In this document: positions 8,876 through 17,388 of the stretch, piece after piece
Numbering within the stretch: the stretch's first letter is position 1
Layout of the letters: each line of letters begins with the position of its first letter
From: Chthoniobacterales bacterium
Lineage (GTDB): Bacteria > Verrucomicrobiota > Verrucomicrobiia > Chthoniobacterales > JACTMZ01
NCBI GenBank assembly: GCA_021463515.1
Contig: JAJTYZ010000070.1
Span: 1-54,559 of the forward strand
Direction: 5' to 3'
DNA length: 54,559 nt
The notes under the pieces: model-generated
Told to the model about the DNA's origin: nothing
Databases searched by the model: none
Seen by the model: only the letters and a program-made list of their open reading frames with translations
Program-made: the position numbers and the translations under genes

Positions 8876-10557
8876 CAATTCTCCGCCTTTTACCTGCGAG
8901 CGTCGTTCTTATCGGCATTATCACTTTTGCGTCCTGCAAGAAACAACCAGCACCTATTGCCTCTATTGATAAAACGGAAGATCTCCGCCACCGGCTTGAA
9001 CAGGCACTTGCGACGGGAGAAAAAGAAATTGTTTTGCCGCCGGGGCGTTACCGTGTGACACCAAAAAACCGCGAACATTTGGCTCTCCGTGGCGTATGTG
9101 ACCGCGTCATTATTGCCGATGGTGTGGAGGTAATATGCACCGAAACGACACGCGCCCTGACCATTGAAAATTGCCATAATGTGACATTGCGTGGCCTGAC
9201 GATTGACTATGATCCGTTGCCTTATACGCAGGCTCGCATTGAGGAAATTTCGTCCGACGCGTCGCGGCTGAAAGCCCGCGTGATTGACGGCTATCCGCAC
9301 GCGGAAGCAGGTTCGGGGAGCGTCGAAATTTTTAATCCCGAGACCAATCGTTTGCGGGGACGAATGACTTATTATGGCACGCGTTTTGAGCCTATGGCAG
9401 ATGGTATGGTGTTATTGGTTAAGAATCGCGTGCAGCCGGAATTGGCGATGGAGAGGGGGGGGGATATTGCGGTCTTTAAGGTTCCCCACGCACCCGGAGG
9501 AGAAATGCCGCATGCGATTATGTCAACCGATAGCACCGGATTGGTTTTTGAAAATGTGACACTCTATGCCTCAAATGTTTTTGGGTTTTTCGAAAACGGA
9601 TGCGATGGCTCTAAATATCTTGGTTGCACGGTGGAACGTCGTCTGCTGGATCGCGACATCTTGCCACGGGCCTATCCGCGTTTGCGCTCGTTAAATGCCG
9701 ATGCCTACCACTCCAAAAATGCGCATCATGGCCCAACTTATGACCACTGCGTGGCGCATTTTATGGGGGATGATGCGATTGCCATTAATGGCGATTTTCA
9801 TTTTGTCACGCAAGGGGAAGGGCGTGTTTGGCGGGTGTTGGCTAAGGGAAAGATGAACATGCAAACGGGTGATGAGGTGCAGATATTCACTTACGATGGT
9901 AGGCGTTTGGAAAATCGAAAAATTCTTTCACTAACGCCGGATGGTACGGCTACGGAGGAGGAACGTGAGCTGGTGATACAACAGCAGATGAATGAGGCGC
10001 TGCGAAAGACAGGGCTAACATCCGCATGGCGCGTGGAGTTAGACCGTGTGGAAAGTGTTCCACCGGGCACCTTGATTTGTTCTGCCGATCGTATTGGCAA
10101 CGGATTTTCTATTCGCAATTGCCATGTAGGCTTTAATCGTTCGCGTGGCATTTTGGTCAAAGCCGGACATGGAGAAATTTCCGATAATGTGATTGAGGGT
10201 TCTGTTATGACCGGCATTTTAATTTCGCCGGAATACTGGTGGTTGGAGGCGGGACTTGCGGATGATCTTATCATTGCCAACAACCGCATTGAGCAAGGCA
10301 GCGGCATGGGAATTGCGGTGGTTGCCGAGGGAGGAGATCACACCCTGGCACCCGCCGGTGCTTTCCGTTCTCTTCGCGTCATTGGAAATATCATTCGTGG
10401 CGGAGCTTCGCCTGGGCTTCTTCTTACATCCATTCGTGGCCTTACCGAGGAAAACAACACGGTAGAACCAGACCCAAATATAGAACTTCTCCCATGGCAT
10501 ATCGGACCGTGGGGGCACGACGGAATTACGCCTGTCATACACATGAACGTCGAATGA
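8872..10557 (+). CDS. Right-handed beta-helix lipoprotein
   Basis: The ATG at 8872 overlaps the pilin-like gene (ATGA) and encodes a lipoprotein signal ending in FASCKK, so the mature protein begins with a lipidated Cys. The 561-residue product then shows the pectate-lyase-like opening LEQALATGEKEIVLPPGRY. Repeated beta-helix rungs follow (CHNVTLRGLTIDYDP, GNGFSIRNCHVGFNRSRGILVKAG, NNRIEQGSGMGIAV). Such folds occur in polysaccharide lyases, GH28, GH110 and related enzymes. A block DAYHSKNAHHGPTYDHC followed by MGDDAIAINGDF resembles the catalytic face of alpha-galactosidase-like beta-helix proteins. Substrate unknown; likely attached to the outer membrane. Confidence 0.8.
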   Translation: MTILRLLPASVVLIGIITFASCKKQPAPIASIDKTEDLRHRLEQALATGEKEIVLPPGRYRVTPKNREHLALRGVCDRVIIADGVEVICTETTRALTIENCHNVTLRGLTIDYDPLPYTQARIEEISSDASRLKARVIDGYPHAEAGSGSVEIFNPETNRLRGRMTYYGTRFEPMADGMVLLVKNRVQPELAMERGGDIAVFKVPHAPGGEMPHAIMSTDSTGLVFENVTLYASNVFGFFENGCDGSKYLGCTVERRLLDRDILPRAYPRLRSLNADAYHSKNAHHGPTYDHCVAHFMGDDAIAINGDFHFVTQGEGRVWRVLAKGKMNMQTGDEVQIFTYDGRRLENRKILSLTPDGTATEEERELVIQQQMNEALRKTGLTSAWRVELDRVESVPPGTLICSADRIGNGFSIRNCHVGFNRSRGILVKAGHGEISDNVIEGSVMTGILISPEYWWLEAGLADDLIIANNRIEQGSGMGIAVVAEGGDHTLAPAGAFRSLRVIGNIIRGGASPGLLLTSIRGLTEENNTVEPDPNIELLPWHIGPWGHDGITPVIHMNVE

Positions 10558-11480
10558 TCACACGCCTCTTTACGCTCATTTTATTTTTCCTCTGCGCCGT
10601 AACAGGAGGTCATGCGGAAGATGTTCCAAAGACGTTGCGGCTGTTAACGGTAGGAAATAGTTTTGCCTATAACGCCACCAAATTTCTTCCCGACTTAGCG
10701 AAAGCTTCGGGGAATAAGATTGAAATTCACGCGGCAAATTTTCGAGGTGCCTCCTTGGAACTGCATTGGAAAACAGCCCAACTTGCAGAGAACGGAAAAT
10801 CTTCGGGGGCCATTTACCCGCCCAAAAAGAGAGGGGCACCCAAACGTACACTGAAGGATTTTTTGCAGGACGGTACGTGGGACATTATCACCATTCAACA
10901 GGCGAGTGCTCTCAGTGATGATGCGACAACCTATCGCCCGTTTGGCCCCAATCTCGTGGCCTATCTCAAAAAATACGCGCCACAAGCTGAGATCGTGATT
11001 CACGAAACATGGGCATATCGCAACGATGATCCGCAATTTAAGGGTGGTAGTACTCCCGCCACCATGCACGACGGATTGCGCCGTGCTTACCGAGAACTCG
11101 GCGAGGAACTTGGCCTGCGTGTTGTTCCCGTAGGAGATGCCTTTGCGCTGGCGGCCACGCGGCCGGAGTGGACATTTCGAGCAGATGCGTCGTTTGATCC
11201 TTCCACAATCAATTACCCCGAAGTGCCGCCACAACCGCACTCCCTGCATGTGGGATGGACTTGGTTTATGAAATCAAAGGGGCCGAAGTTTGCGCTCGAT
11301 GGACATCACGCCAATATCTTTGGCCAATACTTGGGCTCTTGCGTATTTTACGAATTTCTTTTTAACCGCAGTGTGATTGGCAATCCGTTTGTTCCAACCG
11401 GCATCACTCCTGACCAAGCACGTTCGCTGCAAGAAATTGCCCACGAAGTACGAGGCACCGTCCGTGCCCAGGCTCATTGA
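10554..11480 (+). CDS. Secreted DUF4886 (SGNH-hydrolase-like) protein
   Basis: The ATG at 10554 overlaps the preceding stop (ATGA) and opens a signal peptide MITRLFTLILFFLCAVTGGHA. The mature part starts LRLLTVGNSFAYNA, the block-I serine motif of DUF4886 proteins, a branch of the SGNH/GDSL hydrolases. WDIITIQQASALS and a C-terminal FALDGHHANIFGQYL follow, the latter carrying the Asp-x-x-His pair expected for the catalytic triad. Relatives often sit in polysaccharide-use loci and are presumed carbohydrate esterases. 308 residues, periplasmic or extracellular. Substrate is not known. Confidence 0.8.
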   Translation: MITRLFTLILFFLCAVTGGHAEDVPKTLRLLTVGNSFAYNATKFLPDLAKASGNKIEIHAANFRGASLELHWKTAQLAENGKSSGAIYPPKKRGAPKRTLKDFLQDGTWDIITIQQASALSDDATTYRPFGPNLVAYLKKYAPQAEIVIHETWAYRNDDPQFKGGSTPATMHDGLRRAYRELGEELGLRVVPVGDAFALAATRPEWTFRADASFDPSTINYPEVPPQPHSLHVGWTWFMKSKGPKFALDGHHANIFGQYLGSCVFYEFLFNRSVIGNPFVPTGITPDQARSLQEIAHEVRGTVRAQAH

Positions 11481-13135
11481 TGATGAAGTCACCTTTGATT
11501 TTTGAACCTTCTCCGCATCGTGATTTTACGCCGCTCGTTCGCGAGGCCTTGTGTCATTCCGCGTCCCCTCATTTCATTTTTAAACCCGGACATTACAATT
11601 TTCATCCGACCTTTGCTCTGGAGCACTATGTGTTTGTTTCCAATAATGATGAAGGACTCAAGCGAATTGCCTTCCCACTTTTTGGGCGGCAAGGCGTGAT
11701 GATTGAGGGAAATGGGGCACTCTTTATTTTTCATGGAGGCATTGTCCCTTTTCTCGTGTCACAGTGCTCCAAAGTTTGTCTGCGCGGATTTTCCCTTGAT
11801 TGGAAAATCCCTTTTCACGGAGAAGCGGAGGTGTTGACTGCAGATTCTCAAGGTGCTGATGTTCTGATTCTCGAGGGGTTTTCTTATCGTGTCGAAAACG
11901 ACCGTCTCGCTTTTGGTACAGAGCCGTTTGAAGTGCGGAACATTCTTGCTTTTGATGCCCTGCGGCGGGAAACCGCTTTTTTGACACGCGATCATTACGG
12001 CGTCGTTCCTCGTTGTGTGCCCAGTAAAACTATTCCCCGCGGGGTCCGCCTAGAAATGGCCTTTAACGACCCGCTTCCTGCACCGGGTGATATTCTCGCG
12101 ATCATGGGTGAACGACGCGATTATCCGGGCATCATCCTCGATGGCGTTGCTGAGGCGACTTTAGAAGACATTACAATTCATCACGCAGGAGGGATGGGCA
12201 TCATTGCGCAGCGCAGTGAAGATATTACCCTGCGCCGCGTCCATGTTACTCCCTCGGAAGGACGCATGATTTCCACGACGGCGGATGCCACGCATTTCGT
12301 CCATTGTCGAGGTCACGTTCAGATCGTTGATTGTGTTTTTGAAAATCAGATGGATGACGCTGTGAACATTCATGGTATTTATGCGCCGATTGTGGAGAGT
12401 TCTTCGCCGGAGATCGTACTTGTACGGCTCCGTCACCCGCAGCAGTTTGGGGCAACCATCGCGAGGGTGGGGGATCAATTGGAATTGGTGCGTGGGACGA
12501 CGTTGGAGACTTTTCATAAAACCACCGCAGATCAGGTGGAGATTTTGAATAAGGAATATGTGCGTCTTCGACTTGGGGATGAAATCGCCGAGGAAATTCA
12601 TCCCGGAGATGTCCTCAACAACCTCACATGGCATCCCAGCATTGAAATTCGTGCTTGTCGTTCTTGCGGCAATCGCGCTCGTGGATTTTTGCTTTCCAGC
12701 AATCAGAAAACAGTGATTAAAGATAACGAATTTCACACACCGGGTGCAGCGATTCTGGTGGCGAGTGATGCCTACGATTGGTTTGAGAGCGGGCCGGTGG
12801 AGAGCCTGCTGATTCGTGGTAATCGCTTTCTAAATTGCAATTATGGCATCTGGGGCCATGCCGCTATTCAAATTCTTCCTCGCATTGCAAAGCCTGATTC
12901 TTCCCTGCCGCGTTATCATCGCAACATTCGTATCGTTGAAAATTATTTCGAGGTCTTTGATGCCCGACTCATTTATGCTCGCAGCGTGGAGGGTTTGGAG
13001 ATTGAAAAGAATCACATTCTTTTTACCGATGTGTATCCTTCTCAACATCGAAGTTCCGAGGCCTTCGAGATCAAACAATGTGTCCAAGTAAAGCTTCATG
13101 ATAATGTCTTTGAAAACGAAACACCGTTTGTATGA
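11480..13135 (+). CDS. GH110-like right-handed beta-helix protein (putative alpha-1,3-galactosidase family)
   Basis: The N-terminal third matches the GH110 pattern: HYVFVSNNDEGLKRIAFPLFG, VMIEGNGALFIFHGGIVPFLV and LRGFSLDWKIPFHGEAEV. In characterised GH110 enzymes these surround the first beta-helix coils. Later rungs include RRVHVTPSEGRMISTTADATHFVHCRG followed by QMDDAVNIHG, the region holding the catalytic acids in this fold. The protein has 551 residues and no signal peptide, which is unusual beside its exported neighbours. The track start is a TTG at 11477; the ATG at 11480 shares one base with the preceding stop. GH110 enzymes remove terminal alpha-1,3-galactose; that specificity here is inference. 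Confidence 0.75.
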   Translation: MMKSPLIFEPSPHRDFTPLVREALCHSASPHFIFKPGHYNFHPTFALEHYVFVSNNDEGLKRIAFPLFGRQGVMIEGNGALFIFHGGIVPFLVSQCSKVCLRGFSLDWKIPFHGEAEVLTADSQGADVLILEGFSYRVENDRLAFGTEPFEVRNILAFDALRRETAFLTRDHYGVVPRCVPSKTIPRGVRLEMAFNDPLPAPGDILAIMGERRDYPGIILDGVAEATLEDITIHHAGGMGIIAQRSEDITLRRVHVTPSEGRMISTTADATHFVHCRGHVQIVDCVFENQMDDAVNIHGIYAPIVESSSPEIVLVRLRHPQQFGATIARVGDQLELVRGTTLETFHKTTADQVEILNKEYVRLRLGDEIAEEIHPGDVLNNLTWHPSIEIRACRSCGNRARGFLLSSNQKTVIKDNEFHTPGAAILVASDAYDWFESGPVESLLIRGNRFLNCNYGIWGHAAIQILPRIAKPDSSLPRYHRNIRIVENYFEVFDARLIYARSVEGLEIEKNHILFTDVYPSQHRSSEAFEIKQCVQVKLHDNVFENETPFV

Positions 13136-14658
13136 CGTCACAGCCGAACATTCTTCTCATTACCAGCGATCAACAGCATTGGCGCACATTAGGAAAAAAT
13201 CTTCCGGGGATTAAAACCCCCAATCTTGATCGCCTTGCCGATCAGGGAACGCTTTTTCATCGCGCCTATTGCCCCAACCCCACCTGCACACCCACGCGTG
13301 CTTCACTTCTCACAGGACAACAACCCTCGCGCCATGGTGCTTGGTCTCTTGGCACAAAACTTTCTGAATCGGCGGAGACTGTCAGTGAGCTTTTTTCTCA
13401 AGCCGGCTACGATACCGCTCTCATTGGAAAAGCTCATTTTCAGCCTTTGCGTGAAACGCCGGAGTATTCTTCGCTGGAGAGTTATCCCCTTCTGCGTGAT
13501 TTAGATTTTTGGCGCAACTTTCACGGGCCGTTTTACGGCTTTGAGCATGTGGAATTGGCTCGCAATCATGGCGACGAATGTCATGCCGGGCAGCATTACG
13601 CGCTTTGGATGGAGGAAAAGGGACTGACGAATTGGCGGGATCATTTTCACAATCGTTGGAACGAATTTGCCTTTGGCGAAAAAATCAATCCTCCGCAAAA
13701 ACACCGATGGACACTCCCCGAAGAATTTCATCCCAATGCGTGGATCGCCGAACGTTCCATCGTGCGCATGGATAAGGCGCAACAGGAAGGAAAGCCGTTT
13801 TTTTTATGGGCAAGTTTTTTTGACCCGCATCCTCCCTACCTCGCTCCCGCACCATGGGACACGATGTATGATCCGAACACCGTCGAAATTCCTTCAGCAG
13901 ACCCCGAGGAATTAGAAAATGCGACACCGCTTTTGCGCGAAGCGATGAAGGAAAATCCGGACTTCAGCGCATGGCAGGAAACCGAATTTGAAAATCACGG
14001 ACTGCATAGTCATGTGCATGACCGCGCGACGTTGGCAAAAAATATCGCCGTTTATTATGGAATGATTAGCCTTCTGGATAAATACGTCGGGCGTATTTTG
14101 GATCACCTTGACGCCACGGGGATGGCAGAAAACACCCTTGTCGTTTTTACGTCGGATCATGGTCATTATTACGGTCACCATGGTCTCATCGCGAAAGGGC
14201 CATTTCACTTTGAAGATGGTATTCGGGTTCCTTTTCTTGCACGAGGCCCGGGTTGGCGTCGTGGGGTTGAAACCGAGGCACTGACCAGTCTTATTGATCT
14301 CCCTGTGACATTTCTTTCCGCAGCGGGGATCAAGATTCCTCGCATGATGCAAGGGGTAGATATGGGGCCTGTTTTGCGCGGGGAAAAGAACGCGGTGAGA
14401 GACAATGTGGTGGTGGAATTTCGACATCAGCCATCCGCGCTGTATCTCAAAACTCTCGTGGAGTCAGGGCACAAACTCACTGTCTATTTCGATCAACCCT
14501 ATGGCGAACTTTACGATCTTGAGGCTGATCCGGGAGAAACGAGAAATCTTTGGAATGATCCCTCGCGGGCAGCTTTGCGTGAGGAGCTAACGCGTCGTCT
14601 CCTGTATGCTGAAATGGGTGCCGAGCCGCTGTGGATGCCACGCCTTTCCAATGCGTGA
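13132..14658 (+). CDS. Type I sulfatase (formylglycine-dependent)
   Basis: The active-site motif is CTPTRASLLTG, with Cys52 to be converted to formylglycine by an anaerobic or FGE-type maturase encoded elsewhere. Metal-binding blocks are ITSDQQ near residue 11 and VVFTSDHGHYYGHHGL in the C-terminal half, followed by KGPFHFEDGIRVPFLARGPG. The protein is 508 residues, typical for the S1 family, and no signal peptide is evident. It would hydrolyse sulfate esters, presumably from a sulfated glycan given the flanking glycosidase-like genes. Its ATG overlaps the upstream stop as ATGA. The exact substrate cannot be read from sequence. Confidence 0.93.
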   Translation: MTSQPNILLITSDQQHWRTLGKNLPGIKTPNLDRLADQGTLFHRAYCPNPTCTPTRASLLTGQQPSRHGAWSLGTKLSESAETVSELFSQAGYDTALIGKAHFQPLRETPEYSSLESYPLLRDLDFWRNFHGPFYGFEHVELARNHGDECHAGQHYALWMEEKGLTNWRDHFHNRWNEFAFGEKINPPQKHRWTLPEEFHPNAWIAERSIVRMDKAQQEGKPFFLWASFFDPHPPYLAPAPWDTMYDPNTVEIPSADPEELENATPLLREAMKENPDFSAWQETEFENHGLHSHVHDRATLAKNIAVYYGMISLLDKYVGRILDHLDATGMAENTLVVFTSDHGHYYGHHGLIAKGPFHFEDGIRVPFLARGPGWRRGVETEALTSLIDLPVTFLSAAGIKIPRMMQGVDMGPVLRGEKNAVRDNVVVEFRHQPSALYLKTLVESGHKLTVYFDQPYGELYDLEADPGETRNLWNDPSRAALREELTRRLLYAEMGAEPLWMPRLSNA

Positions 14659-14669
14659 ATCGCGCCGTT

Positions 14670-15161
14670 ATGACTTCTTTGTGTCTCGACGTTTTTTTTG
14701 AAAAGGCAACTCCGCACGATTTTCTCTCGGTGGCGGCGTTAGATCGCGTTGTTTGGCAGGCATCGGCGGGTGGTAAATATATTCCCGATGGCGAGCACAC
14801 GTGGCGTATCTGGTGCGAACATGCCCTCACGGTTGTTGGGAAAGATTCGCAGGGAAAGGTAGTGGCTGCGTTGTTGGCGTTTCCTTGTGCGAATCAATCC
14901 TATTGCCTGCACAAAGTTATGGTGGCTCCGTCGCATCAAGGGCAGGGGATGGGTGCCAAGCTCTTCGATGTGCTGATCTCTGAACTTGACCGCCTCGGGG
15001 TAGATTGCTTCCTCACCGTTTCGCCGAGTAATACGAGAGCACTGAAACTTTATCGTCGTTACGGCTTCACGAAGGAAAATTTTGTGCAGGGCTTTTATCG
15101 TCCGGAAGAGGATCGCCTTATTCTCATACGGCAGAGCGTTGAAATGACAACGACGCGATGA
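14670..15161 (+). CDS. GNAT-family N-acetyltransferase
   Basis: The 163-residue protein has the acetyl-CoA binding signature KVMVAPSHQGQGMGAKLFDVLI (the Q/R-x-x-G-x-G/A loop). The C-terminal LTVSPSNTRALKLYRRYGFTKE is also typical of GNAT folds. The substrate, a small molecule or protein amine, is unknown. The track start lies inside the sulfatase gene; the ATG at 14670, 11 bases after that stop, fits the domain. The stop overlaps the ATG of the decayed enolase-superfamily gene (ATGA). Confidence 0.9.
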   Translation: MTSLCLDVFFEKATPHDFLSVAALDRVVWQASAGGKYIPDGEHTWRIWCEHALTVVGKDSQGKVVAALLAFPCANQSYCLHKVMVAPSHQGQGMGAKLFDVLISELDRLGVDCFLTVSPSNTRALKLYRRYGFTKENFVQGFYRPEEDRLILIRQSVEMTTTR

Positions 15162-15589
15162 AAATTGAAGCACTCCATATTTACCGCGTTCGCATGCCGC
15201 TTTTAGAGCCGTGACGAACATCTTATGGGAGTGATGACGCAATTGAATCGGTGTTGGTGGAAATGCGAGCGGAAGGAAGAGTGGGGTGGGGGGGAAAGTA
15301 CACCCCTCGCGCTGCCTTATGATAGTGCTGAATATGCGGCGGGTGTCTTTAGTTAGAGAGTTCCTTAGGAGTCATGCAATGTGCGGCTCTCGCGACGTTG
15401 CCCAATTTTCTATATCCGTCCGATGTATTTCCCTCGTCACGATTTTATGCCGAAGACCTTTCGACTCCCGCCATTGCCCATTCCTCGCCGTGGCATGTGA
15501 CTTTGACGGAGTCTCCGGGAACGGGCGCAACGCCGGATATTCATCGGCTGAAAAAACGGACGCTCGAAAAAGCAGCATTTGGTATTTGA
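15158..15589 (+). pseudogene. Decayed mandelate racemase/muconate lactonizing enzyme (enolase superfamily) remnant
   Basis: The ATG at 15158 opens MKIEALHIYRVRMPLLEP, the classical N-terminus of MR/MLE enzymes, but a TGA follows where the family has a residue before RTSYG. Reading through gives RTSYGSDDAIESVLVEMRAEG and GWG. One extra G in a seven-G run then shifts the frame; correcting it restores ESTPLALPYDSAEYAAGVFS before another stop. The central catalytic barrel is deleted. The C-terminal tail reappears in the original frame as LATLPNFLYPSDVFPSSRFYAEDL and GTGATPDIHRLKKRTL, ending at 15589. A nonsense mutation, a frameshift and a large internal deletion are therefore all visible, and the gene is dead. 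Its intact form was probably a dipeptide epimerase or sugar-acid dehydratase. Confidence 0.85.
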
Positions 15590-15668
15590 GGTGTAAGGCA
15601 TGGTGTTTGTTGAGCGTTGAAATTTCCGGCGTTGCTTTGTGAGGACGATTTCCTGTAAGGTGGTGAAT

Positions 15669-15911
15669 ATGACACGGATTGCTTGTCTCCTCTGCATGGC
15701 TTTGGCCTTTACGGGTTGTTACACGCTGAAAAGCCCCACTCCCAAACGCGCGCCTCTCACAGACGCACAACAAACACTTGTAGATCCTTCGCGTCGCGCC
15801 CCGGATGGTACCACTTACAAGCGTAATCAGCCGCAGGGCCTCGGCCCTCATAGCGAACTTAAAGAGGCGAGCATCCGTGGAGTTCATACTCATGTAGGGA
15901 GCCAGCCTTGA
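15669..15911 (+). CDS. Small lipoprotein (80 aa), unknown function
   Basis: From the ATG at 15669 the product is MTRIACLLCMALAFTGCYTLKSP, a short lipoprotein signal with lipobox AFTGC and Cys17 as the lipidation site. The mature part of about 64 residues is polar and Pro/Arg rich (LVDPSRRAPDGTTYKRNQPQGLG) with no recognised domain. It is likely an outer-membrane-anchored small protein. It stands alone between the enolase-superfamily pseudogene and the ceramide-type operon. The TTG start given by the track (15639) is unlikely. Confidence 0.65.
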   Translation: MTRIACLLCMALAFTGCYTLKSPTPKRAPLTDAQQTLVDPSRRAPDGTTYKRNQPQGLGPHSELKEASIRGVHTHVGSQP

Positions 15912-16047
15912 AGGTCTCCACTCAGTCCAAGGTATTAAAGCAAAGCGGGCGAGCATTCTCCCGCACAAGTCGAGGGAAAACGGCTATGTTTGAGCCGTTG
16001 TCAATTCTCTCTTTATCCGATACAAGAAAGCCTTTGGTGCTTATTTC

Positions 16048-17388
16048 ATGAAAATTGTCAGCATTACCGGGGAAGATGTTATTCCGCCTCTTGCCAGCAG
16101 CCTATGGAAGCCCAAGAGCGACCTCTTCGATAAATGCGCGGCCTATGATGAACCGGCGCGGGCAAGGGCATTGGGGATTTATCCGTTTTTTCGGCCGATT
16201 GAGGAAATGGACGGAGCGGAAGTTCTATGTGAGGGCAAGCGTGTCATCATGGTTGGTGCCAATAACTATCTCGGTTTGGCCAATGATCCCCGTGTCGTGG
16301 AAGCAGCGATTGCGGCTACGCGAAAGTATGGGCTCGGCTGTACAGGATCGCGCTTTCTGAGTGGGAATTTGATGATTCACGAGCAATTGGAAGAATCTCT
16401 GGCGGCTTATATGGAGAAGGAGGCATCGCTTCTTTTTTCAACAGGATATTTTGCCAATCAAGGTGCCTTGACGAGTTTGTTTGAGGACGGAGATTACATT
16501 CTTTGCGATAAAGAAAATCACGCCAGCCTCATTGATGGATGCCGTATGTCCGCGGCCAAAATTATTCCTTTTTCCCACAATTCTCCGGATTCCTTGCGGC
16601 GACGTTTGGCACGCTTGCCGGCAGAAGCGGGGAAGATGGTTGTGATTGATGGGGTCTTTAGCATGTCGGGTGATATTGCGCGATTGCCGGAATTAATGGC
16701 TGTTGCAAAGGAGTTTGGAGCCAAGTTTTATGTGGATGAGGCTCATGCTCTGGGTGTCATTGGTCCGGATGGACGTGGAACGGCACACCATTTTGGAAAG
16801 GCCAATGATGCCGATCTTATCATGGGGACATTTTCAAAATCTCTTGGTTGCATGGGTGGATTTCTTGCCGGTGATGAAGATGTGATTCAATACATTCGCC
16901 ATAAAGCGCGGTGTTTTATTTTTACCGCATCACCGCCTCCGGCTGTGGCAGGTGGTGTCCTTCGTTCTTTGCAAATTATGCAGGAGGAACAATGGCGGAT
17001 GGTTAAGCTTTGGGAAAATACCCATCGCATGCACAAGGAGTTTCGTTCGCGAGGATTCCACATTGGAACGACGGAAACGCCGGTGGTACCAATTCTTGTC
17101 GGCGATGAACAAAAGGCTTTTTTCTTTGCGCAAAAACTTTTCGATAATGGCGTCTTTGCCACGCCGGCCATTTATCCTGCTGTACGTCGCGGTCAGGCCA
17201 TCATTCGCACCAGCTATATGGCCACGCATACGCCTGAGCAACTTGATCATGTGCTTGAAGCTTTCGAGCGCATTGCCTGTGAACTCCGCATCTTTGAAGA
17301 CGATGCCTACCAACGCGCCGCTCGTGAAATTCCACAAAGGCATCCACATCCGCCTGTGCCAAAGCCGGGCCGATCTGCGGCGATTTGA
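16048..17388 (+). CDS. spt: Serine palmitoyltransferase-like alpha-oxoamine synthase
   Basis: This is a PLP-dependent enzyme of the alpha-oxoamine synthase family (serine palmitoyltransferase, KBL, BioF). Visible are VGANNYLGLANDPRV, GLGCTGSRFLSGN, the cofactor-facing CDKENHASLIDGC and DEAHALGVIGPDGRG, and the Schiff-base lysine in GTFSKSLGCMGG (Lys264). The 446 residues include an N-terminal extension of about 45 residues relative to BioF, as in SPT-type enzymes. SPT condenses L-serine with a fatty acyl thioester to 3-ketosphinganine. The SPT assignment over KBL or BioF rests on the two following genes, which look like the other ceramide steps. The next ORF starts inside this gene. Confidence 0.85.
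   Translation: MKIVSITGEDVIPPLASSLWKPKSDLFDKCAAYDEPARARALGIYPFFRPIEEMDGAEVLCEGKRVIMVGANNYLGLANDPRVVEAAIAATRKYGLGCTGSRFLSGNLMIHEQLEESLAAYMEKEASLLFSTGYFANQGALTSLFEDGDYILCDKENHASLIDGCRMSAAKIIPFSHNSPDSLRRRLARLPAEAGKMVVIDGVFSMSGDIARLPELMAVAKEFGAKFYVDEAHALGVIGPDGRGTAHHFGKANDADLIMGTFSKSLGCMGGFLAGDEDVIQYIRHKARCFIFTASPPPAVAGGVLRSLQIMQEEQWRMVKLWENTHRMHKEFRSRGFHIGTTETPVVPILVGDEQKAFFFAQKLFDNGVFATPAIYPAVRRGQAIIRTSYMATHTPEQLDHVLEAFERIACELRIFEDDAYQRAAREIPQRHPHPPVPKPGRSAAI

Noticed and set aside
15374-15589. ORF of 71 aa taken as a separate gene
   Set aside because: It is the C-terminal remnant of the decayed enolase-superfamily enzyme.
16952-17323. Upstream part of the 502-aa ORF track entry
   Set aside because: It lies entirely inside spt in another frame and has no domain; the GTG at 17324 starts the recognisable protein.
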